Under the pieces are notes generated by a model. That model searched no databases. It was not told where the DNA came from and was given only the letters and a program-made list of their open reading frames with translations. The position numbers and the translations under genes are program-made. From contig FR883429.1 of assembly GCA_000435835.1 (NCBI GenBank), forward strand, positions 110,262-174,261: 64,000 nt of DNA, read 5' to 3'. How positions within the stretch are numbered: position 1 is the stretch's first letter; each line of letters starts with the position of its first letter. Positions 18,741-27,277 of the stretch are shown here, piece after piece. This stretch comes from Clostridium sp. CAG:221 (GTDB lineage Bacteria > Bacillota > Clostridia > Clostridiales > Clostridiaceae).

Positions 18741-19495
18741 TCTATACAATTTTGAATATACTTAGGGAAGTACTTTGTAAGCTCTGCATGACTATTATAT
18801 TTCATTACATCAAACTCACAATCATAATTTAATTTATTAATCTCATTAACCAAGGGCTTTAAATCACTTTCATAAGTTTCCTCTTCACTGGAATAATGCA
18901 AAAATATCTTAGTATTATTTTTAGTGCTTTCTTCTAATTTTTTCTTCATAAGTACATTTAAATACTCTATGGAATCTTCACATGTATTTCCCATAATATA
19001 TTCTAAAATTTCTTTATGACCTGGTAAATTTAAATAATTACCTAACATATACTGAGGAGCCCCTGCAATAACATAAGTGTTCTTTCTATCTAAAGCAAAA
19101 TATAATGCTCCATAAGCACCTTTGCTTGAACCTATATAAACTTCTTTTTTAGGCTTTATCTTATTGCAAATGCTATTTATCAAACTTTTTACATCTTCTA
19201 CAATCTTAAAATCCTTATCTTTTCCTAAATAATATGCCCCTCGTCCATCAAAGCCAAAATCATCTAAGATAAAAAGCTTATTGACATCATACTTTTCAAC
19301 GGTTCTCATATAATTATATCTTGCCTTTTGACCTTTAGCTGTACATGAAGTAAAAAGAATTAATAAAACTTCTGAATTTTTATTTTCCTCCAATATATAC
19401 TTAACTTTATATTTTTCACCCTGATATACTTTTTGTTTCATTGCCATTTTATATTTTGTCTTTAACAAATCTATTGCTTTACTTATCTTGCTCAT
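18722..19495 (-). CDS. Alpha/beta-hydrolase-like protein of unknown substrate
   Basis: A 257-residue soluble protein. YIGSSKGAYGALYFAL (about residue 120) looks like a nucleophile elbow with Ser as nucleophile. NSHAELTKYF near the C-terminus could supply the catalytic His. The N-terminal strands (VLLILFTSCTAKG, LFILDDFGFDGRGAYY) fit an alpha/beta-hydrolase sheet with an oxyanion region. Similar GSSKG elbows occur in capsule-related XcbB/CpsF-type and Asp2-like proteins, so an acyl-transfer or deacetylation role on cell-surface glycans is possible but unproven. The start is the ATG at 19495 with AGAGGTGAAA before it; the GTG six bases upstream falls on the ribosome site. It is transcribed alone and ends in a terminator. 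Confidence 0.65.
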   Translation of the reverse strand: MSKISKAIDLLKTKYKMAMKQKVYQGEKYKVKYILEENKNSEVLLILFTSCTAKGQKARYNYMRTVEKYDVNKLFILDDFGFDGRGAYYLGKDKDFKIVEDVKSLINSICNKIKPKKEVYIGSSKGAYGALYFALDRKNTYVIAGAPQYMLGNYLNLPGHKEILEYIMGNTCEDSIEYLNVLMKKKLEESTKNNTKIFLHYSSEEETYESDLKPLVNEINKLNYDCEFDVMKYNSHAELTKYFPKYIQNCIEKITRA

Positions 19496-19512
19496 TTTCA
19501 CCTCTTAGTTAC

Positions 19513-19590
19513 TTATCTTTAATTTCTAATTTTTCTAAACTCTACGAGTTTATTCCACAATTCATCATTCATAATTCATAATTCATCATT
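19513..19590. repeat. Partial copy of the intergenic inverted-repeat family
   Basis: It contains TAAACTC-N3-GAGTTTA followed by ATTCCACAATTCATCATTC and tandem TAATTCAT units, matching the right half of the full copies at 15784 and 48670. The left half is missing. It separates the UvrD-like gene from the hydrolase-like gene. Confidence 0.7.
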
Positions 19591-22174
19591 AACCTAAGTA
19601 TTTATCATCTATTAGCTTTATGAATCTACTTTCTTCTCCTCTTCTTCCATAAGCTCCTTCAAGACTGCATGTCATATAAAGCCTTTTCTTTGCTCTAGTG
19701 ATAGCAACATAAAAAGTCCTTTTTTCTTCATCAATATTATTTGCTTTCACTGACATATATGAAGGGAAAGTATTTTCCTTTAGTCCTGCTAAAAATACCG
19801 TATCATATTCTAGTCCCTTTGACTGATGCACTGTAATTATAGGTATCTTAGGAAATTTGCTTCTATTTATAATAAGTGCTTCTAAATCGCCATTAGATAA
19901 TGCAATGATCTTAATTATTTCCATAAGAGCATCCCTATTGCTCTTTTCTTCTTCATCTAACTCCTTTAAAAGCATATAAAAATCCCTCAGACGCTCTATT
20001 TTTTCACGTCCCTCTTCTCCTGGATATAAGGTCTTTATACTAAACCCATTAATAACTTCAGCCACAATATCACATGGTCTTAAAGATTCAGCCTTAATAA
20101 ATAAAGCATTTAACTTATTTCTTATAGCTGTAAAAGCCTTCATATGCTTTGACATATGAGCAATTCTCTCTAGTGATGTAGGTTTTATCTTATTTTTTAT
20201 TGCCATCACTAAAAGTTCTTTTGTGGCTAAAATATCATCCATAGCATCATGGCTTGGTTTGTTAACAGTTTCAAAAATCCTGCTTAATGTATCTAATTTA
20301 TGATTAGGTAAATTGGAATAAAATCTCTTATAAATATCTAAGGTATCAAAAAAGCCTTTAAATTTTACTTTTCCTAAATTTAATCTACTTAATTCACTAG
20401 TTAATATATTTATATCAAATTGTACATTATGCCCTACAATTATTGCATCTTTTGAAAATTCTATAAACTCTTTTAATACAACTTCTTTATCTTCTCCATT
20501 TTCCCTTAAGAACTCATCACTAAATCCATGAACATGCTCCGATGATTTTACTGACTTCTTATTCTTTAAGAACTTTTCAAATTTTTCTGTAACTTCACCA
20601 TATTTATTTATCTTTATGGCAGCTATTTGAATTATTTCATCTTCAGTAACATCAACACCAGTGCTTTCCACATCAAAGACAATAATATTATTATTTTCAA
20701 ATTCATTGATTAAAAGCCCGTATTTCTCACCAAATAAAACAGTATTTTCATCAATATAATCACAAAGGCTTATGCCTATTGATTTATACTCATCAGATTC
20801 TATAGCCTCAAAAGCCTTATCTCCTACACCAGTAGGTAGTCTTTTTACAATTCTTTTTAAACTAATTGCATCATTCTTATTGCCAATAAGCTTTAAAAAA
20901 GCAATAATATCTTTTATTTCCTGCCTTCTAAAGAATCTAAACTGATCCACTAAGGCAAAAGAAAAATCTGCTCCTTCTCTAGATAATATATTCTCAATGT
21001 TTCTGCTAAGCTCAACATTATATCTATTATCTCTTGTTAGTACTGCTATCTTATTTAAATCTTCACCTTTAGCTTGTAGCCTTCTTATTTCATCCACAAT
21101 GAATCTTGCTTCTTCCATGGAGTTATTTAAAGCTTTATATTTAATCTTTTCACCTTCAGCTTCCGTAAAAGCCTTTATTTCTTCTTTATATATTTCATTT
21201 ACTTCATTTTCAAAGGCATTTTTTAAATATGATAAAGATGCCTCTGTAAGATTCTTAGTTGCCCTATAATTTTTTACAAAGATAATTTCCTTTGGTTTAT
21301 ATTTACTTTTAAACTTATCAAATATCTTATTTGGTTCCGAACCTCTCCATTTATATATAGTTTGAAAAACATCTCCACAAATTAAAATATTATTATTGCC
21401 AAATATCTTTTCTATTATTGAATATTCCAAGAAACTAGTATCTTGTACTTCGTCAATATTTATATATTTATACTTGCTTCTTAGGCTATTTATTAAATCT
21501 TCATTCTTAAACAGCTCTTTTGCACTGACAATTATATCAGCAAAATCAACGGCATGATTATTACGTAAAGCCCCATTATAGCTATTAATAAGTGTATGAC
21601 CATTTTCTTTAATGAATTTTTTAAAATTTAAATTTATATTACCTCTATCTGAACATATGCCATTAAGCTTCTCTTCATTCTCTTTAAAAGATAAATTTAT
21701 TACTTCTTCATAATCCTTCTTTTCATCTTCAGAATAAATATCTCTTCTTGCTCTTTCTAACTTTATAAAATCTAGAAATCTTTGAATTAAGGGAATAGGA
21801 AAATTGTAATAATTACATGTTTTTATTATTTCCACACAATCATCTTCATCAAAAACCACAAAATCAGTAAATATATCTGTTCTTTTTTTGGCTTGTAGCT
21901 TCATAATATCGAAGCAAAAACTATGGAAAGTGCTTACATTAACCTTATTTCCTTCAGCACCGGCAATCTGCTCCACCCTCTCCTTCATTTCCTTGCATGC
22001 CTTATTGGTAAAGGTAATACATAATATTTCATCACCACTGGCCTTTTTAGCTTCAATTATATTAGCAACTCTTCTGGCTAAAGTTTCAGTCTTGCCAGTT
22101 CCTGCTGAGGCCAAAAGCATTATATTTTCATTTAATTCATTAACAACTGTAACCTGCTCTTTATTCAGTGCCAC
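19589..22174 (-). CDS. UvrD/PcrA-like superfamily 1 helicase with an embedded DEDDh 3'-5' exonuclease domain
   Basis: An 861-residue DNA repair-type enzyme. The helicase motifs are Walker A LLASAGTGKTETLARR (about 20-35), LCITFTNKA, Walker B INIDEVQDTS (238-247), GDVFQTIYKWRGSEP, TVHQSKGLEYDTVFLAG (781-797) and FYVAITRAKKRLY (821-833). Between the second and third groups, about residues 497-662, sits an exonuclease of the DnaQ type: VFDVESTGVDV (Asp501, Glu503), VGHNVQFDIN (Asp587) and HDAMDDI (His642, Asp647), with all catalytic residues present. Usual UvrD and PcrA proteins (about 720-750 residues) lack it. It probably unwinds and trims the same DNA end. The start is GTG with CGGAGGTG before it. 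It forms its own transcription unit. Confidence 0.9.
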   Translation of the reverse strand: MALNKEQVTVVNELNENIMLLASAGTGKTETLARRVANIIEAKKASGDEILCITFTNKACKEMKERVEQIAGAEGNKVNVSTFHSFCFDIMKLQAKKRTDIFTDFVVFDEDDCVEIIKTCNYYNFPIPLIQRFLDFIKLERARRDIYSEDEKKDYEEVINLSFKENEEKLNGICSDRGNINLNFKKFIKENGHTLINSYNGALRNNHAVDFADIIVSAKELFKNEDLINSLRSKYKYINIDEVQDTSFLEYSIIEKIFGNNNILICGDVFQTIYKWRGSEPNKIFDKFKSKYKPKEIIFVKNYRATKNLTEASLSYLKNAFENEVNEIYKEEIKAFTEAEGEKIKYKALNNSMEEARFIVDEIRRLQAKGEDLNKIAVLTRDNRYNVELSRNIENILSREGADFSFALVDQFRFFRRQEIKDIIAFLKLIGNKNDAISLKRIVKRLPTGVGDKAFEAIESDEYKSIGISLCDYIDENTVLFGEKYGLLINEFENNNIIVFDVESTGVDVTEDEIIQIAAIKINKYGEVTEKFEKFLKNKKSVKSSEHVHGFSDEFLRENGEDKEVVLKEFIEFSKDAIIVGHNVQFDINILTSELSRLNLGKVKFKGFFDTLDIYKRFYSNLPNHKLDTLSRIFETVNKPSHDAMDDILATKELLVMAIKNKIKPTSLERIAHMSKHMKAFTAIRNKLNALFIKAESLRPCDIVAEVINGFSIKTLYPGEEGREKIERLRDFYMLLKELDEEEKSNRDALMEIIKIIALSNGDLEALIINRSKFPKIPIITVHQSKGLEYDTVFLAGLKENTFPSYMSVKANNIDEEKRTFYVAITRAKKRLYMTCSLEGAYGRRGEESRFIKLIDDKYLG

Positions 22175-22239
22175 AAAAACACCTCCGAAATTTTTATACT
22201 ATCTACTATTATAGCCAAAATTAAATAAACTGCGAAACT

Positions 22240-22259
22240 AATTGTTTAATTAAACAATT
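22240..22259. repeat. Perfect 20-bp palindrome upstream of the helicase gene
   Basis: AATTGTTTAATTAAACAATT is its own complement with no loop. It lies 66 bases upstream of the UvrD-like start and at the border of a repeat element. It could be an operator or the outer part of the repeat. Confidence 0.5.
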
Positions 22260-22403
22260 AAGAATGAAAAATTAAAAATGAAGAATGAAGAATTGAGGAT
22301 GAAATTCCTTGAGGAAATTTCTTAAATATATATTTAAAAAGAATTTCGTAGAAATTCTACCCTTAATTTTTAATTCTTCATTTTACATTCTACATTTTCA
22401 ATT
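22260..22403. repeat. Diverged copy of the intergenic inverted-repeat family
   Basis: About 144 bp with imperfect terminal inverted repeats (AATGAAGAATGAAGAATTGAGG against CCCTTAATTTTTAATTCTTC). Two inner hairpins, GAAATTCC-N3-GGAAATTTC and AGAATTTC-N1-TAGAAATTCT, share the architecture of the 15784 copy but not its sequence. Confidence 0.6.
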
Positions 22404-22415
22404 GGTGACTTAATT

Positions 22416-22449
22416 AAAATGACCTTTTCCTTTAGAAAAAGATCATTTT
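22416..22449 (-). terminator. Terminator of mntP
   Basis: On the minus strand AAAATGATCTTTT pairs with GGAAAAGGTCATTTT, followed by an AT-rich tail. It overlaps the last codons of mntP. Confidence 0.65.
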
Positions 22450-22986
22450 GAAGGCAAAGAGAATAAGAATGATTCCCCCTAGAAAGTCTGCATATTGGGT
22501 TATGAAATTTATCTTTCTTATAAAACGACAAAAATAAAATCCTGAGGTACATATAATAAGAGTTATGATTCCTATAAAAATAGAATCAATAAAAATAATC
22601 CAATAAGATATTGTAGTACCTATAGTAGTAAATCCTACTACCAATGCATCTATACTTACTGAAACACCTAAAATTAAATACATAATATTTTTTAAAACTA
22701 GATCTTCATTTTCATTTTTTTCAAATCCCTCTTTTATCATCATTGCCCCTACTATCCCTATGGCTGTTCCTCCAATAATATTGGGAATTGCAGTAATATA
22801 TTTTTCAAATAAAAAGCCCATAATAGCGCCACTAAAGAAAAATAAAAATTGAAATAATGCAAAAGAAATAATAAAACCTATTTTCTTGCTTCTATTTACA
22901 CGTTTATTTAATCCAATACTTATAGTTACACCAAATGCATCCATAGCCAAAGCTACTCCAACTATAAGGATATCTTTTATATTCAT
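22432..22986 (-). CDS. mntP: MntP-family manganese efflux pump
   Basis: A 184-residue membrane protein with six predicted helices in two repeats. It exports Mn2+ in characterised relatives. The signature aspartates are present in VALAMDAFGVTIS (first repeat) and SVSIDALVVGF (fourth helix). FLGGIILILFAFKMIFF closes the protein. TAGGAGTGG precedes the ATG. It is divergent from pfp. YtaF-like sporulation proteins share this fold, but the length and DAFGVTIS motif fit MntP. I saw no yybP-ykoY riboswitch in the upstream gap, so regulation is unknown. Confidence 0.85.
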   Translation of the reverse strand: MNIKDILIVGVALAMDAFGVTISIGLNKRVNRSKKIGFIISFALFQFLFFFSGAIMGFLFEKYITAIPNIIGGTAIGIVGAMMIKEGFEKNENEDLVLKNIMYLILGVSVSIDALVVGFTTIGTTISYWIIFIDSIFIGIITLIICTSGFYFCRFIRKINFITQYADFLGGIILILFAFKMIFF

Positions 22987-23206
22987 ATGCCCACTCCTAA
23001 ATTATACTTATATAACATTGTATTATTGAATATTTTTACATATGTTACTTGGCGACATATTTTAATTTTCCTTTTGATTTTTACATTAATTTGTACTTTA
23101 TTATAAAAATAATACTTTTATTTATCTATTTTTTGTTGTATAGTATATATTGTATTACGAATTAACTTTAAATAGTATAGCACATTTAGAAAAGGAGCGT
23201 ATTTTA

Positions 23207-24397
23207 ATGGCAAATTGTATCATAGCACAATCAGGTGGTCCCACTTCTGTAATAAACTCAAGTGTAGTAGGACTTTATAATGCAAACAAGGAATTAAAAG
23301 CATATAATAAGGTTTTTGCAGGCTTAAATGGGATTGAGGGTATTTTAAATGGTAATATAATTGACTTAACTTCTTATAGTGATGAAGAAATTAATAAATT
23401 TAGATTTACTCCATCTTCTGGCTTAGGTTCATGCAGATATAAGATGAAATCATTAGATGAATCAACTGAAGAATATGACAAGTTATTAGATGTACTAAAG
23501 GCTAATGATATAAAAGCATTTTTCTATGTAGGTGGTAATGACTCTATGGATACCACTGCCAAGCTTAGCAGATATGCAAAAGAAACTGGCATAGACATCA
23601 CATTTATAGGAATTCCTAAAACTATAGATAATGATTTAATGTATACAGATCACACTCCTGGCTTTGGAAGTGCTGCACAATTTATCGCAAATTCAGTTTT
23701 AGAAACATATTTAGATTCTTCTGTATATACTAACAATGGTATATTCATACTAGAAACTATGGGAAGAGATACTGGATGGCTAGCTGCTGCTGGAGCATTA
23801 GCACAAATGAATGGTAAGCCAGTTGCAGATTTTATTTATCTTCCAGAAAAAGCTTTTGAAATTGAAACATTTTTAAAAGATGTTACAGATAAATTCGAAG
23901 AACAAAACCAAGTGTACATAGTGGTTTCTGAAGGCATTAAAGATACAAAAGGAAAATTCATTTCTGAAATGCAAGCTGATGCCAATGATAAATTCGGACA
24001 TGCTCAATTAGGCGGCGTAGGTAATTACTTAAAAAACCTGATTATAAATGCAGGTATAACAAAAAGAGTTAAATCTTTAGAACTTGGTGTACTTCAAAGA
24101 TGCGCAATGCATTGTGCTTCAGAAATAGATTTAAAAGAAGCTTATGAAGCTGGATATGAAGCATTAAAATATTCACTTACTGGAAAATGTGGATACATGG
24201 TTACAATTGAAAGAACTTCTAATGAACCATATGAAACTTCTTATTCACTTGTTGAAGCTAATAAAGTTGCTAATAACATTAAATACTTTCCAACTGACTG
24301 GATTAATGATAAGGGAAATCATATAAAACCACAAGCTCTTAAATATTTACTACCACTAATTTCTCCTCTTCCAGAGTTCAAAGTATTTAATAAATAA
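23207..24397 (+). CDS. pfp: 6-phosphofructokinase, predicted pyrophosphate-dependent
   Basis: Phosphorylates fructose 6-phosphate in glycolysis. The sequence opens with AQSGGPTSVINSS, then GGNDSMDT and PKTIDNDL. In the known family the position after GGD is Gly and the lysine is Gly in ATP enzymes, so Asp and Lys here point to pyrophosphate as donor. METMGRDTGWLAA-type sequence (LETMGRDTG) and the C-terminal LGVLQR region follow. At 396 residues it fits the longer PPi-type group. The start is ATG 23207 with AAAAGGAGCG before it; the longer frame from 23150 lacks a ribosome site. It forms its own unit with a terminator at 24405. Cofactor choice is inferred from these two residues only. Confidence 0.9.
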   Translation: MANCIIAQSGGPTSVINSSVVGLYNANKELKAYNKVFAGLNGIEGILNGNIIDLTSYSDEEINKFRFTPSSGLGSCRYKMKSLDESTEEYDKLLDVLKANDIKAFFYVGGNDSMDTTAKLSRYAKETGIDITFIGIPKTIDNDLMYTDHTPGFGSAAQFIANSVLETYLDSSVYTNNGIFILETMGRDTGWLAAAGALAQMNGKPVADFIYLPEKAFEIETFLKDVTDKFEEQNQVYIVVSEGIKDTKGKFISEMQADANDKFGHAQLGGVGNYLKNLIINAGITKRVKSLELGVLQRCAMHCASEIDLKEAYEAGYEALKYSLTGKCGYMVTIERTSNEPYETSYSLVEANKVANNIKYFPTDWINDKGNHIKPQALKYLLPLISPLPEFKVFNK

Positions 24398-24404
24398 TAT
24401 AACA

Positions 24405-24436
24405 AAAGGCCCTAGTTTAATTACTAGAGCCTTTTA
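24405..24436. terminator. Bidirectional terminator between pfp and the repeat-protein gene
   Basis: AAAAGGCCCTAG pairs with CTAGAGCCTTTT (one mismatch) around a short loop, with T-rich sequence on both sides. It serves the convergent genes pfp and 24454. Confidence 0.85.
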
Positions 24437-24453
24437 TTTACTTATATTCTTAT

Positions 24454-24987
24454 CTACATATTATCTTCAGATTTTCTATAGCCTTCTCTGTTTCTATTTG
24501 AACAGCTATTACAGCAATTATTTGAATAGTTATTTGAATAGTTATTTGAATAGTTATTTGAATAATTATTTGAATAATTGTTTGAATAATTGTTTGAATA
24601 GCCATTAGAATAGTTATTTGAATAATTATTAGAATTATTATTGTTCCTTCCTAAGCATGAACCAACTTGACAATTACAAATTAAATTAATATTTTCTACA
24701 TTAATATCATCTTTGTATATCTTTAGCATATAAGTTGAATTTGGGCATAAAGGTCCAAATACAAACTGGCCATATCTATCTGTAAAAGTATGAGTTATTG
24801 GTGTTGGAATTGAACATCTATCATTAACTTTTAATAATACAACTACAGCGTCAGCTATTGCTCTCCCACCATTATTTACTACAGTTCCTAATACTGCACA
24901 TCTATCTTCATTTTCTATTTTTGCTACTGCATTAATTTGCTGATTACACCCAGTTGAAAAAGTACAACTACCTATTCTTCCGCTCAT
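24454..24987 (-). CDS. Low-complexity protein with Asn-Tyr-Ser-Asn tandem repeats
   Basis: A 177-residue protein without signal peptide. Residues about 25-105 look like a small carboxypeptidase-regulatory/CnaB-like beta domain (VLGTVVNNGGRAIADAVVVLL, TDRYGQFVFGPL) with several cysteines. The C-terminal third is a run of SNNY/YSNN units ending in a Cys cluster (NCCNSCSN) and a short charged tail. This layout, Cys plus Asn/Tyr repeats, is seen in clostridial spore-coat or exosporium-type proteins, which is only an inference here. TAGGAGGGAAACG precedes the ATG. I do not recognise a named family. The 12-bp DNA repeat makes length variation between strains likely. Confidence 0.8.
   Translation of the reverse strand: MSGRIGSCTFSTGCNQQINAVAKIENEDRCAVLGTVVNNGGRAIADAVVVLLKVNDRCSIPTPITHTFTDRYGQFVFGPLCPNSTYMLKIYKDDINVENINLICNCQVGSCLGRNNNNSNNYSNNYSNGYSNNYSNNYSNNYSNNYSNNYSNNYSNNCCNSCSNRNREGYRKSEDNM
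24518..24640 (-). repeat. 12-bp tandem repeat array within the Asn/Tyr/Ser-rich protein
   Basis: About ten copies of a 12-base unit (TATTTGAATAGT on the plus strand, with small variants) encode the NNYS units. Because 12 is a multiple of three, gain or loss of copies keeps the frame. Confidence 0.85.
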
Positions 24988-25069
24988 AACGTTTCCCTCC
25001 TAAGTTTCTTATACTATAAAATATGATAACTCTACCAAAAAGGTGAATTTTATATAAAAAATATATTAT

Positions 25070-26362
25070 TTACAAGCACTTTTTGCATATATATTCTATG
25101 GTTTCTAAAAATATATTTACTTCCTTTTCTGAGTTATATGCTCCTAAACTTACTCTTACCATACCTGGCATACCATTTTTTTTAATATATTCTTCTATTT
25201 CATCATTTTTTATCCCCAGCAATCTTCGTGTATATGGGTGCGCACAAAATCCTCCCTGTCTTACTGCAATTCCTCTAATACTCGCTAAATATTCTCCAAC
25301 CATTTCATAACATAATCTATCTATATTAAATACCATTATTCCTAATCTATCTTCAATATTTTCATTATCACCATACAGAATTACTCTTTCAAAATTCTTC
25401 ATTCCATCAATCAACATTTTCAGCAATTTCTTTTCATTACTTTCAATTAATTCAAGTCCAATTTTATTCATTTCTTTCAATGCTTGCATTAATGCAACTG
25501 CACCGAAAAAATTTGGACTTCCAGCTTCATTTTTTTCAGGTGTAGATAGCCATATTATCTCATCATCTAAAACCCTTTCTACAGTTCCTCCACCTTTAGT
25601 ATCAGGTGGGTACTTTTCCAATTCATCCCGTAGCCCTATTATTGCACCACTACCAAATGGTGCATATACTTTATGTGCTGAAAATATTAAAAAGTCGATA
25701 TAATCATCATTTTCTTGCCCACATATATTTACTGCCCTATGTGGCACTAATTGAGCTCCATCGACTATAAGCTTAGCTCCATATTTATGAGCTAATTTAG
25801 CTACCATTCTTATATCAGTAATATATCCAGTGACATTAGAAGCACCTGTAATAGTTACATACTTTATTCTGTCCTGATAAATACTAAACATCTCTTCTAA
25901 CTCTTCCATGATTATACGACCTTTTTCATCTACTTCCACATATTTCAAATCACACTTACCTCTCCAGGGAAGGTCATTAGAATGATGCTCCATTCTGCTG
26001 GTTATTACTATATCATTTTTATTTTTAATTAAAATATTCGATAATTTATTGATTCCTTCAGTGGTATTGCTTACAAATATAGCAGTATATTTATTTAGAG
26101 GTGCATTAAAATACTTTATAACATATCTTCTACATTCCTCATATAAATCACTACTATACTGTGATTTTTGTCCATCACCCCGAGCAATAGATCCATAATT
26201 TTCACTAGCCTTTAATACAGCTTTCATAACTTTTTTTAAAACTGGAGTAGTAGCGGCATTATCTAAATTTATAGGAATAACTTGTTTTTTTCCATTAATT
26301 ACAATCTTATTGTCTAACCCTATAAATAATTTTCTAATTTCATCTATATTATCTCTATGCAT
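25070..26362 (-). CDS. Cysteine desulfurase / class V aminotransferase (SufS-like)
   Basis: A 430-residue PLP enzyme likely to remove sulfur from cysteine. INLDNAATTPV opens the domain. The PLP lysine is in FSAHKVYAPFGSGAIIG. GSPNFFGAVALMQAL and the catalytic cysteine loop RQGGFCAHPYTR follow, the latter like the SufS RxGxxCA motif. DGAQLVPHRAV binds the cofactor. GGAGGGGAGAATGTC precedes the ATG. No SufU, IscU or other Fe-S gene is beside it; neighbours are low-complexity proteins. Its role may be a specialised sulfur transfer rather than general Fe-S assembly, which is inference. Selenocysteine lyase is the alternative. Confidence 0.85.
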   Translation of the reverse strand: MHRDNIDEIRKLFIGLDNKIVINGKKQVIPINLDNAATTPVLKKVMKAVLKASENYGSIARGDGQKSQYSSDLYEECRRYVIKYFNAPLNKYTAIFVSNTTEGINKLSNILIKNKNDIVITSRMEHHSNDLPWRGKCDLKYVEVDEKGRIIMEELEEMFSIYQDRIKYVTITGASNVTGYITDIRMVAKLAHKYGAKLIVDGAQLVPHRAVNICGQENDDYIDFLIFSAHKVYAPFGSGAIIGLRDELEKYPPDTKGGGTVERVLDDEIIWLSTPEKNEAGSPNFFGAVALMQALKEMNKIGLELIESNEKKLLKMLIDGMKNFERVILYGDNENIEDRLGIMVFNIDRLCYEMVGEYLASIRGIAVRQGGFCAHPYTRRLLGIKNDEIEEYIKKNGMPGMVRVSLGAYNSEKEVNIFLETIEYICKKCL

Positions 26363-26539
26363 GACATTCTCCCCTCCATTACATACTATTCATTCCAATT
26401 TGACATTGCTACTACCTCTTTTCATTATATTTCTTTTATAAGATTCTAAGGTTACAGACCTATTCATAAACTTAAGTAACAGATAAATTAATTTTTTCAT
26501 ACATTATTAATAAATTATTTTTGGAGGATAAAAATTAAA

Positions 26540-27265
26540 GTGGAAAAGAAAAAAGTAAAAAAAAATAATAATAATGATGATTTAAAATTTACACCTTTAG
26601 ATATTAATCCGCCCTTGAATATGGGTAATTCCAAGCTTAATTCAATTACTACCCCCAATGCTTTAGATGGAATTTCCATAAATAGTGATTGTAATAATAT
26701 TTATATAGGCTTCCCACCTTTAGGATTAAATTCATCTACTAATATGAATACTCCATATATGAACACTGAAAATATAGCAGATACTAATATGAGTAGCACT
26801 AATATAGGTAATCCATATATGACTAATTCATCATTACTTAATCCTACATTTAATTCCGGTAACACTACAGGGTATTATCCTGCAATGCCTTATCCTAATA
26901 ATATTCCTTCAATGGATACCAGTAATACTACTTCTATTACTTCATCTAATGAGAATGCCTTAAATAATGAATTTCCATCTGAACCGTCTTCTAATGATTT
27001 ATTTTCATATAACACCACTGATTTTAGAAATATAAGTTATTATCTTCCGCTTATAAATCCGTTAGATATATTAAGAAATTTTAACTTATCCTTATATGAT
27101 GATTCTAGAGACTCTGCTTCTAATAAGGAAATTGATGAAATATTTGAATCCATAAAAACTAATAATTCTCATATCTTTTCTACCCTAAAAGCCTATAGGA
27201 TACCACTTCCTATAGCATCTTTAATAATTAAAAAGATAATCAAAATTACTTTAGAACATAAATAA
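26540..27265 (+). CDS. Asn/Ser/Thr-rich hypothetical protein
   Basis: A 241-residue protein that I do not recognise. The first half is low complexity (Asn, Ser, Thr, Pro) with loosely repeated units such as NTPYMNTENIADTN and IGNPYMTNSS. The C-terminal 90 residues look like a structured helical domain (NISYYLPLINPLDILRNFNL, LIIKKIIKITLEHK). It starts at GTG 26540 with TTGGAGGATAAAAA before it. The next gene (DUF4397) begins 12 bases after the stop, so they are cotranscribed. No signal peptide; cell location unknown. Spore-surface association is only a guess from composition and from the neighbouring proteins. Confidence 0.75.
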   Translation: MEKKKVKKNNNNDDLKFTPLDINPPLNMGNSKLNSITTPNALDGISINSDCNNIYIGFPPLGLNSSTNMNTPYMNTENIADTNMSSTNIGNPYMTNSSLLNPTFNSGNTTGYYPAMPYPNNIPSMDTSNTTSITSSNENALNNEFPSEPSSNDLFSYNTTDFRNISYYLPLINPLDILRNFNLSLYDDSRDSASNKEIDEIFESIKTNNSHIFSTLKAYRIPLPIASLIIKKIIKITLEHK

Positions 27266-27277
27266 GTAGGTGATTCA

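Noticed and set aside
22370..22552. Open frame overlapping the end of mntP
   Set aside because: It is a shadow in another frame of mntP and of the adjoining terminator and repeat.
24518..24640. CRISPR-like or regulatory direct repeats
   Set aside because: The 12-base units are contiguous, in frame and encode Asn-Asn-Tyr-Ser; there are no spacers.
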